Source: Chara braunii
Lineage: Eukaryota; Streptophyta; Charophyceae; Charales; Characeae
DNA: 54,268 bases
Assembly (NCBI GenBank): GCA_003427395.1
Contig: BFEA01000154.1
Coordinates: 563,864 to 618,131 of the forward strand
Direction: 5' to 3'
In this document: positions 10,277 to 21,805 of the stretch, one piece after another
How the letters are laid out: every line of letters starts with the position of its first letter
How positions within the stretch are numbered: the stretch's first letter is position 1
The notes under the pieces: model-generated
Seen by the model: only the letters and a program-made list of their open reading frames with translations
Databases searched by the model: none
Told to the model about the DNA's origin: nothing
Translations under genes and position numbers: made by a program

Positions 10277-10920
10277 ATGCACATGAGTACAATTCAGTCA
10301 TTGAAGGTCATTGAGTTAGTCTTGACCAACCTCAATTGGATTGCTCAAAAGGACGTCTTTAAGGACCAGTATGTCTGTATAATCGATTTCAAGCAAGAAG
10401 ATTTGTCAATCTTATATGGGACGATGGACCCGGTTTCCAACACGTGTTGCTCCCAACAAATAGATTGGAGCTTTTTGTCCCGAAAAAAAAAAAAAAAAAA
10501 AAAAATGTTGTCGTCACTGAGTTTGCAGAAGGTATTATTCAGGATTGGAGGATCTGTATAAAGAAAGGCAAGGAGACTCATGAACACTTTGACCCAGTCT
10601 AGGTTACAACAACTCCATATGTCGAGGAGAGAGTAAGGGTGTTTCAAGAGGGTGTAAAGCTGATTCATAGCTTTGGTCTTAAGCTATATTCTGATTACCC
10701 CAGACTGCCAGTTGTTTTTTACCTCATTGATGACTCTTACTGGGGTGAATTGATTGACCTAGTCAAAAGGTATGTCTCACGAGAAGAGATTGATTACGAG
10801 GCAGTAACTGAACCATCTGAGTTTCGACATCTCAAACGAGGGATTTTCTTCAGGCCATATCTTCCTATTTTGTGGAAGGAGTTTTGTGTGATGCTTGATT
10901 TTCGAATGTTTGGCCTTTGA
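10277..10920 (+). pseudogene. Unrecognised protein-coding fragment
   Basis: Two open stretches follow each other. The first, 10277-10561, has ordinary globular composition (for example NLNWIAQKDVFKDQYVCIID) until a run of about 22 A at 10483-10505, which looks like an insertion. The second reads from about 10561 through one TAG at 10598 to 10920: KKGKETHEHFDPV, stop, then PYVEERVRVFQEGVKLIHSF and YPRLPVVFYLIDDSYWGELI, ending KEFCVMLDFRMFGL and a TGA. Codon content is unlike the surrounding AT-rich noise and the amino-acid mix is that of a real protein. I do not recognise the family. It may be a broken host gene, the last exon of one, or a captured fragment. Confidence 0.4.
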
Positions 10921-11330
10921 TTGATGTATTTGGAGTTTGTGGGGATTTAGGTGGTTTTACATTTCTAGGCCACAATCTCAAAAGGTACATAGTTGTGGCT
11001 CAAGGCACAAGAGATGCATAGTCAAATGAAAAATTGAGGATGAGACTTGAGAAGAAGAGTGAGGACTCTTGACGAGGGATGATCATGTCTTTTCATCTGT
11101 ACTTTTTGAGATTATATGAGTCCTCACCTTCCCTCATTCATATTGTATTTGCCTAGAGTCAATCAGTCATGATTCGTTTGCATTGATATTGCTTGAGATT
11201 ATGTTGTTTGTTGATCTTATCACAGTTCTCAAATGTTTGAATTGACAAACTTGATACGCACATGACATACTTAAAATTTCTAAAGATTTATTATTTGTTT
11301 CAAATCATAATAAAAGATTCATAACAGCGG
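10921..11330 (+). other. Possible 3' UTR of the preceding gene fragment
   Basis: The 400 bp after the TGA at 10918-10920 are T-rich and stop-dense in all frames, and end with AATAAAAG at about 11308, a plausible polyadenylation signal. This fits a 3' UTR but is weak evidence alone. Confidence 0.25.
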
Positions 11331-14300
11331 GGACTGGCGTGGACCGTAGTTGAAGCGTCTCGCTCGAAGCCGAACGCATACAATAGAAATGGATTTACAT
11401 TATTTAATTTATTTATGTAGTGCAAAAAAAAGCAAAAAATTTGCGTGATAGTTTGTCGGTTTTTTTATTGCAAAAACTGGTCTGACTGGAAAAAGTGCAG
11501 CACTGTGACGCATCCGCTTCAGATGACGCAATGTGTAGATCCGTTACGATTTTTATAAAATTTATGTACGATATCCCGACTAGAGGAGTCCATGAGTTTT
11601 AAAAGGAAAAATGTTGACTAATTCGCAGAACTCGTAATCATGCTCTCTCATACAACCACTCGTGTTGCACTATCGCTTTTACGTTGTTTCTGTTCTAACA
11701 CTGCGCGCATGTTGCATAACGAAGTTACTTACATAAATTTGTCTGCCATAATTTTTATTTTTGCCAAGGATATTGCATCCGCTAGTACATTTGCATATTC
11801 ATTATTTTTAGTTATGCCCCTTAAGGCACGCAGATCAAGTACCGGACGGAGAAGAGGAGAACGATAAGGAAAGAGTCTTGAGATGCTCGTTGATTTCAAA
11901 AGGGGAAAAAAAAAGATGGAGGAGGAAGAAGAGAAGGAAGAGAACAAAAGGGAATGAGGTTACGTCATCGTTAGAATGACTAGCGTGAGCGCACGCCATC
12001 TTTTGGTAGGATGGTCTATTACTCTTGTAATTACTAGCAGCATTATGACGCGCCTCCCTCACGTTTTGAGCCATCTTTTTAAACTTTTTCTACGACTTAT
12101 TTTTCTCCTTCCTCCTCCGTCTTGCCTCATCCTCGATTGCTATCGTCCTTTCTCAACCGCCCCGCCCTGCACTTTCGCCGCTATCATGTGCTTTTGATCC
12201 GCCCATCGTTTCTCAAACTGCACCATCAAATCCTTGTTTGTATATCGTGCACTTTTCTTCTTATGCCAAATTGGGTTATGCGATAAACCTGAACGTACAT
12301 GCGTTGCTCGTTATGAAATAACAAGAATCTGGGTGCATGTCCTAACAAGGCATGAACCTCTGATCAAAACCACTGACAAAAATCTAAGATTGATTACGCC
12401 ATTTAAGCTTAGCAACAGTTCTTGATACCATAGAGAAAAAAATGGGTAATTCCTTTCGTTCGGTATCTTAGCTATAATATCATTATCCATGTCATGGTTA
12501 CCTCATATTATCTCAATTTTGCCTTAGGAAGTTCACCTCCTGTATAATAGGAACATATTTTCCTCGAGGCAAAAAGGAGGCAGTGAAAGTTGTTGTCCTC
12601 CCTTCAAGTTCAGTAATATAAATAGGTGCATGGTGAGTCTGTTATACTCCATGATTATTTGTTTGTTGCTTAGTCATTGAAAGTTTATACTTCGTTTAAC
12701 TATTGTTGGGTACAAATTTTGATTTTAGGTTACATCAATTTACATGATAACCAATTAGTTGTACAATACTATACTTTTAACGACTCTTAACTATTTACGT
12801 TTATTTCCACACAGTTGAGAGACGTCATGGTACTATAATTATTAGAAACCGCCACTTTTGCTTCTGAAAGTGGTTAAGGAAGTGTCTTCTAAAATGAGTT
12901 GGGTACAAAGGGTTTCGATACTGGAAAAATTGGTATAGGTGTCTGAATGCTATAAATATAATTTATGCCTGTCAGTTTAGTTGTTATGAATATATGTTTA
13001 AGTAACTTTATGAGATTTTTTAAAACTTCAAATCAAGGTGTTTGACGACTGCAAATTAGTGAGGCACCTATTTAAGTGAGAAAGGACGTCAACCTATAGC
13101 AAAGACTTTGAAAATGATAAACTTAATGATATTGTTGGGAGTTATAATTTAAGGTAGAGTAAATTGTAATAATAATAGCAGATGCTAGTGAGTAGGTAAA
13201 TAAGACAAGATATACATTCATGATTTGACGAAAATATGATTTTAAGGTTACACCAGAAGGGATTAAATGTTATTAAAAAAAAACGATTATACGTATATGG
13301 ATTGGAGTATAATTGCTAGTTTCTTCGAGTTATCTTGCCAAAGCTATACATGTTAGAGTTTACTGCATCATTGAGATCACATGTCATATATTGTAATTAT
13401 GCATTAAGTCCACTTCAGATTTCATAGAATGTGGAGTCTAATGAAGAAGTTAACTCCTAAGAGAGATTAAGTTTTCAAAAATTATATCATAAGGGTATCG
13501 GCATGAATAAGTTTTACTTTCTAGAGATATACCTCGTACAATTTAAGTATGAAAGTTATTGCGTTAAGGTTTATATTGCTATGAAGTCTGCTTATGAGAT
13601 TCTCAGTAGGTTAAAAAAAAAAGTTTTATAATTACATCAAAAATAAATTTTATCGTCATCATTTTTCTCTCCCTTTGATACTTAACTTTTGAGATTCTGT
13701 ATTTGATGTTTAAATATGGTAAGGAGTAAAATTTTCTTGTGTGATAACTTGTTTGTTACATGACACCGGATATTTTCAGATGTATTTTGCATTGCGCCTT
13801 ATGCTATGTGCATCGACTTTAGGGATATGAACTTTGTAGATGAATGATAATGCCTCGATGTCATAATTATTTTTTATTATGTTAGACATGATCCTTATTA
13901 GGGAAAGTCGGGGTAATACCTCCTACAACTTTTAGGTTGAAGGGTTGTCAGTACTATATACGATATTTGAAGTGCATGTCAAAAATGTTTAAAGTATTGC
14001 ACATCGAATTGAACTAGCCACTTAGATTGTATGTTTGATTGCTTAGTTAGAGGCTGCTATTACTATTAAGTTGACACGTAGATAACTGGTCAGGAAATAT
14101 TATAGTGTAGTAAAGATGAATTTCTGCGGTTAGTATTCCTCTTCATAGGGCAAAACTTAAATTATTGATGAAATGATAATCTTAGGTCGAATGATCATCG
14201 ACTTATCGTTACATTTGCAGAGATGATAAGTAAAAAAGTGAAGCGTAGTTTATAACATATATGATAAGTAAATAAGTGAAGTGCAGATTATAACATACTT

Positions 14301-15458
14301 CCATTATTCTAGTCAATATGATGATTAATTATTAAGAAAGTCAAAGTTAACAGTGTCATTAGAAGTCTGAATGTGGTATTACAGTTGCAGGGGTTTATGA
14401 CATAATGTATGAATATTGCAATTGCTCACTTGAAATAATATCTACAACCCCTAAAAAGTCATGTAATACGAAGGTTATCTTTCGATTCCACCTTACAATT
14501 AATTGTCTCCTAAAATACATGCGATGTAGCATGTGATAGATATATTTTTCACTTGAGAGTTCTCTGTCGGCTTAAGCTGATGCAGATGTAATAAATAATT
14601 TAATTTTATGAATGATAGAATATATATTTTAATTAGCAAGGTCACTAATGAAAATTATTAAACTCTTGAAGCTACAAGTGAATCTTCATGAATAAGCTGA
14701 GTCATTCGATGGCCTCATTGCTCTAGGACTTTATAAGATTTCTCACTTGAATAACTATCATTCATAATATACACTATATTTATTTAGGTTATGATAATTT
14801 ATGAAAGTGGTTAAATTTTCAGCGCTATGAATTAGCGAAAGTCTTACGTGATATTAGTTAGCCATTTTATCGCTGTCTAAGGAAGTTGGGATACTATCTA
14901 CCACGATACTTTGAAAGATGGTTGTTATTATTAAGCATTACACATAAAGAGTTTACCTTAGAAGTATGAACGATATGGTTATCGTCTTGAGTCGTACATT
15001 TTTGCGATTTTGAAGGTATGTTTAAATATTTACGATAGTTAATGAAAAATAAATGTTTGGGGACTTCAACCAAGTGGGCATCGACTCGAGTGAAGAAGGA
15101 TTTTAACTTTTCGTAAGGACTTTTAAATGGTAGACATAGGATATTATTGAAATTGTAGTCTTAGGTTGGGTAATGACAAATTGTGATTATAATAGTGGGT
15201 GTGACAAGTAGCTAGGTAAGTCAAAATATATGTTACACCTTCTACATCTTTAGCAGATTGTGACTATTCCGTCTAATTCGCATAATTTTTAACAATCTCA
15301 TGATGATATAGCTAGAGCACTGCTCTTGCCGGGTCAGATGATATAATGACTGATTGCTAGAGATATTCGCTTATTATCTAATCCCTTAAATTATAAAATA
15401 AAAAATTTATTCACTGTTTTTTTTTTTTCACTACTGTCTAACTCCTAGAGATATATAG
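11331..15458. other. AT-rich, ORF-poor repeat decay zone
   Basis: There are several short frames (11640-12425) but none with family signals. From about 12430 to 15450 no frame reaches 60 codons on either strand, and the sequence is strikingly rich in T, A and TA steps. A 36-bp near-duplicate (GATAAGTAAAAAAGTGAAG... and GATAAGTAAATAAGTGAAG...) lies at about 14225-14300. It is probably an old, heavily mutated LTR retroelement; that is inference from the leader-like block further right (17380-18010). Confidence 0.45.
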
Positions 15459-15737
15459 TATAGAGTATGATTGCTAGGTTATGTATTTGAAAGTTACGTA
15501 TACGGTTATGGGGTTATGAAAAAATCTAACTATAAAGAGTCAATTAAAATCCTGTCTAATTAATAAACTGATTGTTGAGAGTTATCGATTTTGTTTATTT
15601 GAAAGTTATGCATACGTTTGAGATTCGGTGACATAGAGTCTGATTACGAGGTTATGGAAATATCTAACTATAAAGAGTCAATGAAAATCCAGTTTAATTA
15701 ATAAGCCGATTATTGAAAGCTATCGATTATTGGAACG
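15459..15737. repeat. Tandem duplication of about 137 bp
   Basis: The block CTAACTATAAAGAGTCAAT followed by a variant of AAAATCC...TAATTAATAA occurs at 15527 and 15664, with similar flanks on both sides (TTTGAAAGTTA, GGTTATG). The copies differ at many positions, so the duplication is old. Confidence 0.75.
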
Positions 15738-15817
15738 ACACTATGTACGTTCGTACTATAAGCTTAGATATTTCACGACCGTTTAACTTTCATATGGCAT
15801 ATATGAAAACGAGAGAG

Positions 15818-16285
15818 AAGGTTAACAACAGTCGTATTTTTCATCACCACTTCATGACACCCTTCACCACTTCATGATGCAGCCTGCCTAAACAGATGAT
15901 TTTCAGGGTCTGTGGATTTTTCACCACTTCAAGAGCATCAAGGAATGAAAATCCTGAATGGTCTTGAAGTGGTGAAAACTCCGAAGACCCTGAAAACCAC
16001 CTGTTTAGGCAGACCGCATCCTCAAGTGGTGAAAGGTGGTTTTCATGGTGTTCGGACCTTTCACCACTTCAGGACCATTCAGGATGTTCAGACTGCCAAA
16101 AACTCTCACTTGACCACTTCAGGATATCCTTCACCACTTCAGGATGCAGTTTGCCTAAACAGGTGGTTTTCAGGGTCTTCGGACCTTTCACCACTTCAGG
16201 ACCATTCGGAATTTTCAGACTGTCCACAATTCTCACTTCAAAATTTTCATTTTTGAATTTTCAGCTACCCGATAATCGCTTGTGG
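15818..16285. repeat. CACCACTTCA foldback repeat, copy 1
   Basis: The element contains at least nine CACCACTTCA-type words, seven forward and two reversed, set in a roughly 90-bp unit that appears forward (about 15860-15945), inverted (about 15950-16040) and forward again (about 16127-16215). The forward and inverted units can pair into a long hairpin. A second member lies at 35566-36098, sharing the GGTTAACAA(C/A)AGTC start and the CAGCTACCCGATAA end. No protein of its own is apparent. It is probably a non-autonomous foldback transposon. Confidence 0.8.
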
Positions 16286-16963
16286 AAAATGACTTACCCA
16301 CTTAAATTATTGTGTTTTACGAGGTTTATAGCCTGATTATGATAATTGTCCACTTGAGAGTCACTTAACTCGTACGGTTGTAGTGTTATAAATTATGACT
16401 ACGATGCACTTAAATCCGTGCCCTCCGACGACAAGAAATTCGGGGGATCGGTAGCACGTGTAGATTAGGGCTACAGGTGACACAATTTGAAAAATCCACA
16501 TTGAGGCAAATTTTGAAAATGTGTTGAATTGTTCCCGCGATTTATTTAATGGTTTAAGATTTTTTTTTTTTTTTTTTTTTTTTCTTGCAAAGATTACGAG
16601 TAAATATATGGACCTTCAATTCTCAAAAACTTTGACGCATTCTTCGGAGTACGAAAAATCGGTAAAGTTGGAGTAATTTTTCCGTTGACCCACAAATGGG
16701 ATAATAACAGAATTGCAGCATGCACCCGATCGAAGCGGCGATTGTTGAACAGTCAAAATATTTTTATTTTATTTTTTTGATATTTTTTTCTGGAAAGATC
16801 ACGACATGGTCCATCGATCTTCAAATTGTCATAAGTTTTTGTAAATTCTTATGAGCGAGAAAAATCTGCAAAGTAGCCACGTGAAATTGCAGGACTAGGC
16901 CCGCGGTCTCGGTCGCCGGTCGCAACCCTCCCTCAAAACCCGCCCGAACTCACTGGGAGGGCT
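16286..16963. other. Non-coding stretch with poly(T)
   Basis: No convincing frame. There is a T run at 16560-16583 and a short GC-rich island at about 16890-16960 (GCCCGCGGTCTCGGTCGCCG). It may be the 3' part of a degenerate LTR that precedes the leader-like region to the right, but I see no terminal TG/CA pair to prove it. Confidence 0.35.
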
Positions 16964-17310
16964 ATTTCTTAATGGCGGAGAGAGTGATGGTTTAACATTT
17001 ATTTTGTGACTGTATATGAATGCACGTAAACGATTGCGAGTGATTGGGTGTAGACATAATTAATATATATGTTGGTGAAATTATACATGTATGCGTTATT
17101 GTTTGTTCGGTGAAATTTTGATATTGTTCTGTATTTCTTGGTGGCGAAGAGAGTGGTGGTTTAACATTTATTTTGTGACTGCATGTGAATGTACGTAAAT
17201 AATTGCGAGTGATTGAGTGTTGACTTAATTAATATATATGATGGTGAAATTATACATTTACTCGTTGTTCTTTGTTCGGTGAAATTTTGACATTGTTCTA
17301 TATTATCATG
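16964..17310. repeat. Two tandem copies of a 173-bp unit
   Basis: GGTTTAACATTTATTTTGTG and long flanks on both sides recur with an offset of 173 bp (16964-17136 and 17137-about 17310). Each copy starts TTTCTT(A/G)(A/G)TGGCG and ends with GTTCGGTGAAATTTTGA. It lies directly before the leader-like block at 17380. Confidence 0.85.
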
Positions 17311-17379
17311 GATTGCTTAATCTATGTTTATGTATGCATGAATTTTTTTTTTTTCAATTGCTATCCTTAACAAAAAGTG

Positions 17380-18010
17380 TTCTGCATGAAATGCACGTTC
17401 GACGTGAGACCGAAGGTGAATGACGTGAGACCAAAGGTGAATGAAGTGGAAACTCTCTCAAAGGAGGTCAACATGCAGGGTTTATCTTATAAGGGACTGC
17501 GATGTTGATTGATATTTTTGCCTAAATGGCTTAAGGAAGTTGCAACTAAATTGTGTAGGTGGTAGTGAGACTCACGTCGGAACTTTGTTCCCGGTCCATA
17601 GTGGGGTGTTGTCACTTGTCTTTTTGAGGAAAGATGATTATATCATTGAAAGGGAGGAAGATGTTCTTTAAATTCTGATAGTGGGTAAGGTGGCTAGTAC
17701 TTAATATGGACAAATTTGGATTAGTAACTTAAATTTGTATCGTATTAGGTAGACCCACAAAACTTTGTCGAAGAACGACCTTGTCAATCGGCTCTTAGAT
17801 AGGTGTAACTAGGGTCGTCTAACTCGACTTCATGAGATCAGACGAAGTACAAACACCTGGGAATCGAAGGGAAATTTAGTTAGGTTTAGTCCTAGAGCAG
17901 GGCTCAAAAATTGAGATGTTATCCAATTGCAGGGATTACACAACTCCTCGACATTATATATTTTTGTTAAGCGTAAAGGAGTATAGGTTATGTCATTGCC
18001 ACAATTAACT
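17380..18010 (+). mobile_element. Diverged leader of an older element related to the gag-only LTR element
   Basis: The plus strand here matches the reverse complement of the right element's untranslated leader. TAGTGGGGTGTTGTCAC (17599) pairs with 48294-48277, and GGGCTCAAAAATTGAGATGT (17901) pairs with 47981-47962. TGCATGAAAT...GACC(G/A)AAGGTGAAT (about 17383-17435) also aligns with the leader near 48500. The order of the blocks is conserved. This implies an older plus-strand relative inserted here, now AT-rich and without a readable gag. A 23-bp duplication (GACGTGAGACC(G/A)AAGGTGAAT) lies at 17402-17442. Confidence 0.6.
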
Positions 18011-19510
18011 TTATAACGTGTTGTGGTTCTCATGATTAATTCTTACTGTAATAATTATCTATGTTGAATACTATGAGTTGTTGCTTATTTAACATTAATG
18101 TGATTGAATATTTATAATATGTTATTAATTTCATAGTCTACCGCTTGTGCAGACTTGATTCTTTCCCTATACTACTATTTACTATTGTAGATTTTATACT
18201 TTCTTTACATGGCAAGACTCAGGAGTATGTTATTCATATTTTTATTGTAACCTTCTATGAAAACAGAGGGAAACCCCATCATATAATAACAAATTATTTA
18301 TGACATGTTTCTTAATGGTGATATTGATCTGAATAATATGGTTAGATTTACAATTTTGATAACTATCTCAGAGGAGGTATGGTCCTTCCTTAGTAAAGTC
18401 TGATTAGAACTTCGACTTGACATTTTACATACTTTCACATGATACATAATTGATATTGTTTTACTTCAATTATCCAAGACACGACCCTAAAGTGGTAATT
18501 TGCCAGTGATATAAATTAGGTTTTGTTTTCAAATTATGACATTGTTGACACTGAAAAAACGTTTGAGATGTGTCTTATTTGAAATACATTTAAATTGTGT
18601 TTTATCTTGAGAAGACAAGGTTCACTCTCCATTTGGGTTGGTTTGAGATAAACTTATGAGATCCTAAAATATTCTCATACGAAATTGTTGATGTTATGAA
18701 ATATATATTTTGCATCGATAATGTTGTGGAAGTCAATGATTGCATATATTCTTTGAGTTTTCATACTCTCTTACTTATTTTGAGAGATCCCTAAGACATA
18801 TGTCTGAACAAGCTGTGATCGAAACGGTGAGGGCGCGACCCCTGAGTGACCACCTGACGATGAGAAAATTATTTTTTTTAATGGTTTATGAACTTTGAAA
18901 AAATCCTCGTTCATCCACTTTTGGAGATCAGTCTGAGGGACTAAATCATTGAACCTATAGTGAAAAATTGACATCGTTCGGACGTAAGTCATAGTGTGGG
19001 TTGTTGACCAATTGTAACTAGGTAGCAAGACCTTCCGGTTCTGGCCTAGTGTTGAAATAAGAGGGATTGCAACCTTAGTCAATGATTTATCTCATGTGGT
19101 AATCGGAGGGTTCAAAAGTTAAAAATAGTAACTGGATAGAACCCAAGATACAATAGATTGTTCATCATTGCGCGACCAAGGAGGGAAAAATCATCGTTAA
19201 ATAACAATAAAGTGGGCCTCAGACCCAGCCTAATCAGCAGGGTTGTGGTGAGCCAAGATGAAGGTCACTAATTCTCTTGCACTGGGCATCAAGGGACACA
19301 GTATGTTCTGTATTTTTATATTTTGGTTAGGGTCTACGTGCAAAGAGGAGGACTCATACACGAAATCAAATCGGCGGATACTAAGAAATTCGGGAAATGT
19401 TTAGGGGTCGGTAAAATAAAGTTATTTGCATCTTGATGATTACTTCAAGTTGGTAGTACGGATAAAGTATCCTCACCTCTACGATCTTTTATTGTTCAGG
19501 ATGATTTTAT
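18011..19510. other. Remainder of the old element up to the gypsy insertion site
   Basis: No gag or other frame can be read. A minus-strand frame at 18771-19082 has no family signal. The last four bases, TTAT at 19507-19510, are repeated after the gypsy element (29042-29045), so this stretch was contiguous with 29042 onward before that insertion. Confidence 0.5.
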
Positions 19511-20520
19511 TGCGAGGATCTGGGTCCTTGGCAGATCTAAGGGACCCCTGCTACAAATGTGCCTGGCCTAAGTGAAGGCGGGCCTAACAAATCCCAAGAA
19601 GCCCTAAGCGGTCGAATTCGCATTTGGGGTCCAGACAGTTTCGTTGCGCTAGTTCATTGAGGAAAACACAGGCCGAGAAGCAAGGAAATTCCACGACCTT
19701 CTAGGCTCTTCCGAAAACACAGGTCCTGGACCAGATTCGCAGCCTCATGAATAGACAGTTGGGAGACCCAACCGAATGAGGCCCAGTAACTACAACAGAG
19801 GCGCAACATCCTAGGGCCTACCGGAAGCTTCTGGGCCCAGGCCCAGGCCAGCAAGGCAACGAAGGCAGACCTACTCTTTCCATGTAGGAAAAAGCTCACT
19901 GCCTGGCCAGACACTCGCATGCCGATGGCAGGGCTGCTGGAGCTGAAAGCTCATGGGCTGTTGCGAGCGCTGAGAGGCGAGGTGCTAGCATGTGCGGTCA
20001 TGTAGGGAGTAGGGCGCTGCCCCATGTAGGGAGTAGGGCGCTGCCCTCAGCCCAACCTCTGTAACTGGCGGGCTTGGATGTACAGTGAGGCGCAGGGGTG
20101 GTATTCGTGTGTTCTACAAGGGAAGACGTGGGAGAGAATCAGGGGAGAGAGAGAAGGATGATGATGATGATGATGATGTGAGGGAACATACTTGGTATTG
20201 GCGATGGTTCTGCATGAGCGACATCTTTAAGTACTGCGGAGGCTGTTGACATCAACAGTTGCATTGTCAATCAGTAGGCTAGTAGTAGCTGTGTAGGAAG
20301 TAGGCTGGGCGCCGAGCGCCAAATAGGGAGATAGGGACTGGATACATATGTTGGTGGTGGCGAAAGCAAGCTCTCATTAACATTGGCTTTCAGTGCTACT
20401 ATTATCCATTGGTGCCATATTGGTGCAATGCTATTTTCTGAACACTGTGATACGATTTGACTTTCAATGTGATTGTGCAACCTAATTATTGTCATCTCGT
20501 TGATGTTCATTTTCCTTGCA
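19511..20520 (+). repeat. 5' LTR of the gypsy element
   Basis: 1,010 bp, bounded by TG and CA. It shares its whole length with 28042-29041. It contains a (GAT)n run at 20157-20178, longer here than in the 3' LTR, and a doubled TAGGGAGTAGGGCGCTGCCC near 20003-20045 that the other copy lacks. I see no certain TATA box. Confidence 0.95.
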
Positions 20521-20523
20521 ATT

Positions 20524-20541
20524 TGGTATCAAAGTTGGTTC
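20524..20541 (+). promoter_or_regulatory. Primer binding site, tRNA-Met type
   Basis: TGGTATCAAAGTTGGTTC begins three bases after the 5' LTR. It follows the initiator tRNA-Met complement TGGTATCAGAGC, the usual plant LTR-element primer site, with a few substitutions. Confidence 0.85.
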
Positions 20542-21805
20542 AAACTGCGCTTATTGGTTCTTCGCAATAGTTGTTTGGTGCTTCGCATGAGGTGTGGGGC
20601 AGTGATAAGGCTTAGGCGATTGGACGTAAGGCGGCCCAGGGTCGTGTGGGCGCGCCAGGAAGTTATGTGGTGACATTAGGGGTGTATGCTGAATGACGAG
20701 AGCTCGCTGATTTGACATTTAAGCCGAGGTGGAACTGCATTCTGCTCTTGGTTGTGTCGAGGCAAAGACCGGTTATCATAGATACACATCAGGTTGCCGG
20801 TGAGAAATTTGTGGTTGGGGGCAAGATTATGAGGTATGTTGCTTCCTTCCTTATCTATCCTCTTCATTGCTTCTTACCGTGAGGAAGTGAGTCTTGTTTT
20901 GAGAGTCCTCTCAATGTGAGGTGTCGCGAGTGCTCAACCTTGAGAGTCGACATTCTTCTTGGGCAACAAGCTGGTGGGAGACGGGCGTTGCCTTTGAAGG
21001 GCCTTGGACGAAGCACTCTGGACACGGTCACCATGCCAACCCACTGGGACTAGTATACGCATGTTTTGCCGCAAGTCCTTGGTTCTGCTGTTGCGCAATA
21101 GAGGTGATGCAGGGCATGCTAGACCTTTGAACAGACGTTTACCAGACCGTTTCTAAATATTTCTGGCGGAGACTCAATGTTGATTTTGGCTGTGATCGTC
21201 GTACTGTCTGCGACGTTAAATAATTATTGAGGAGTTACGAGGGACCTCCTTAAATGCCTCCTGATCAGCCTGATCAAACCGGGTGTAAGGCTCGTTGCAT
21301 GCGAGGATAAATAAAGTGTACGGGCTGGTAGGTTCGACGTTGACTTGGGGCACAGGGGTGGGCCGGATTGCACACCTTTAGACACTGCTCAACTAGATAC
21401 CTAGGAACGTCGACACAAAGTGACTTCTCAAGAGGGATACAGGGAAAGGGTTGGATTCCGGTAAATGTTCATTGTGGCATTAATTAGATAAACTATCATC
21501 CGGCATACATCTCTGCAGGGAACATTATTTTTATTTTTTGATTATTTAGTTGCTACGGACTTGACTAATAACTGGCAGACGGCTGCAGATAGAGTAGTAT
21601 ATTCTTTGCTGCATTGCAATCTGTAGTAGAGTAATCTAAAAATAAATTTAACATTCCATGTAGGATCTGACACTAGGTGATACCTAACCACCTAATTGTT
21701 TTTGTGCAGGCCGACCGAAGTTAGTTGTGTATCATAATCGCCTGTGTGTCATGATGAGGTAGGTTTCAGTGTGGATTCTAGTTTAGATCACACACATTGT
21801 AGCTC
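20542..21805 (+). other. Untranslated leader of the gypsy element
   Basis: About 1.26 kb between the primer site and the gag start, without a recognisable protein. Short frames at 20473-20673 and 20921-21130 show no family features. Long leaders are common in plant chromoviruses. Confidence 0.6.
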
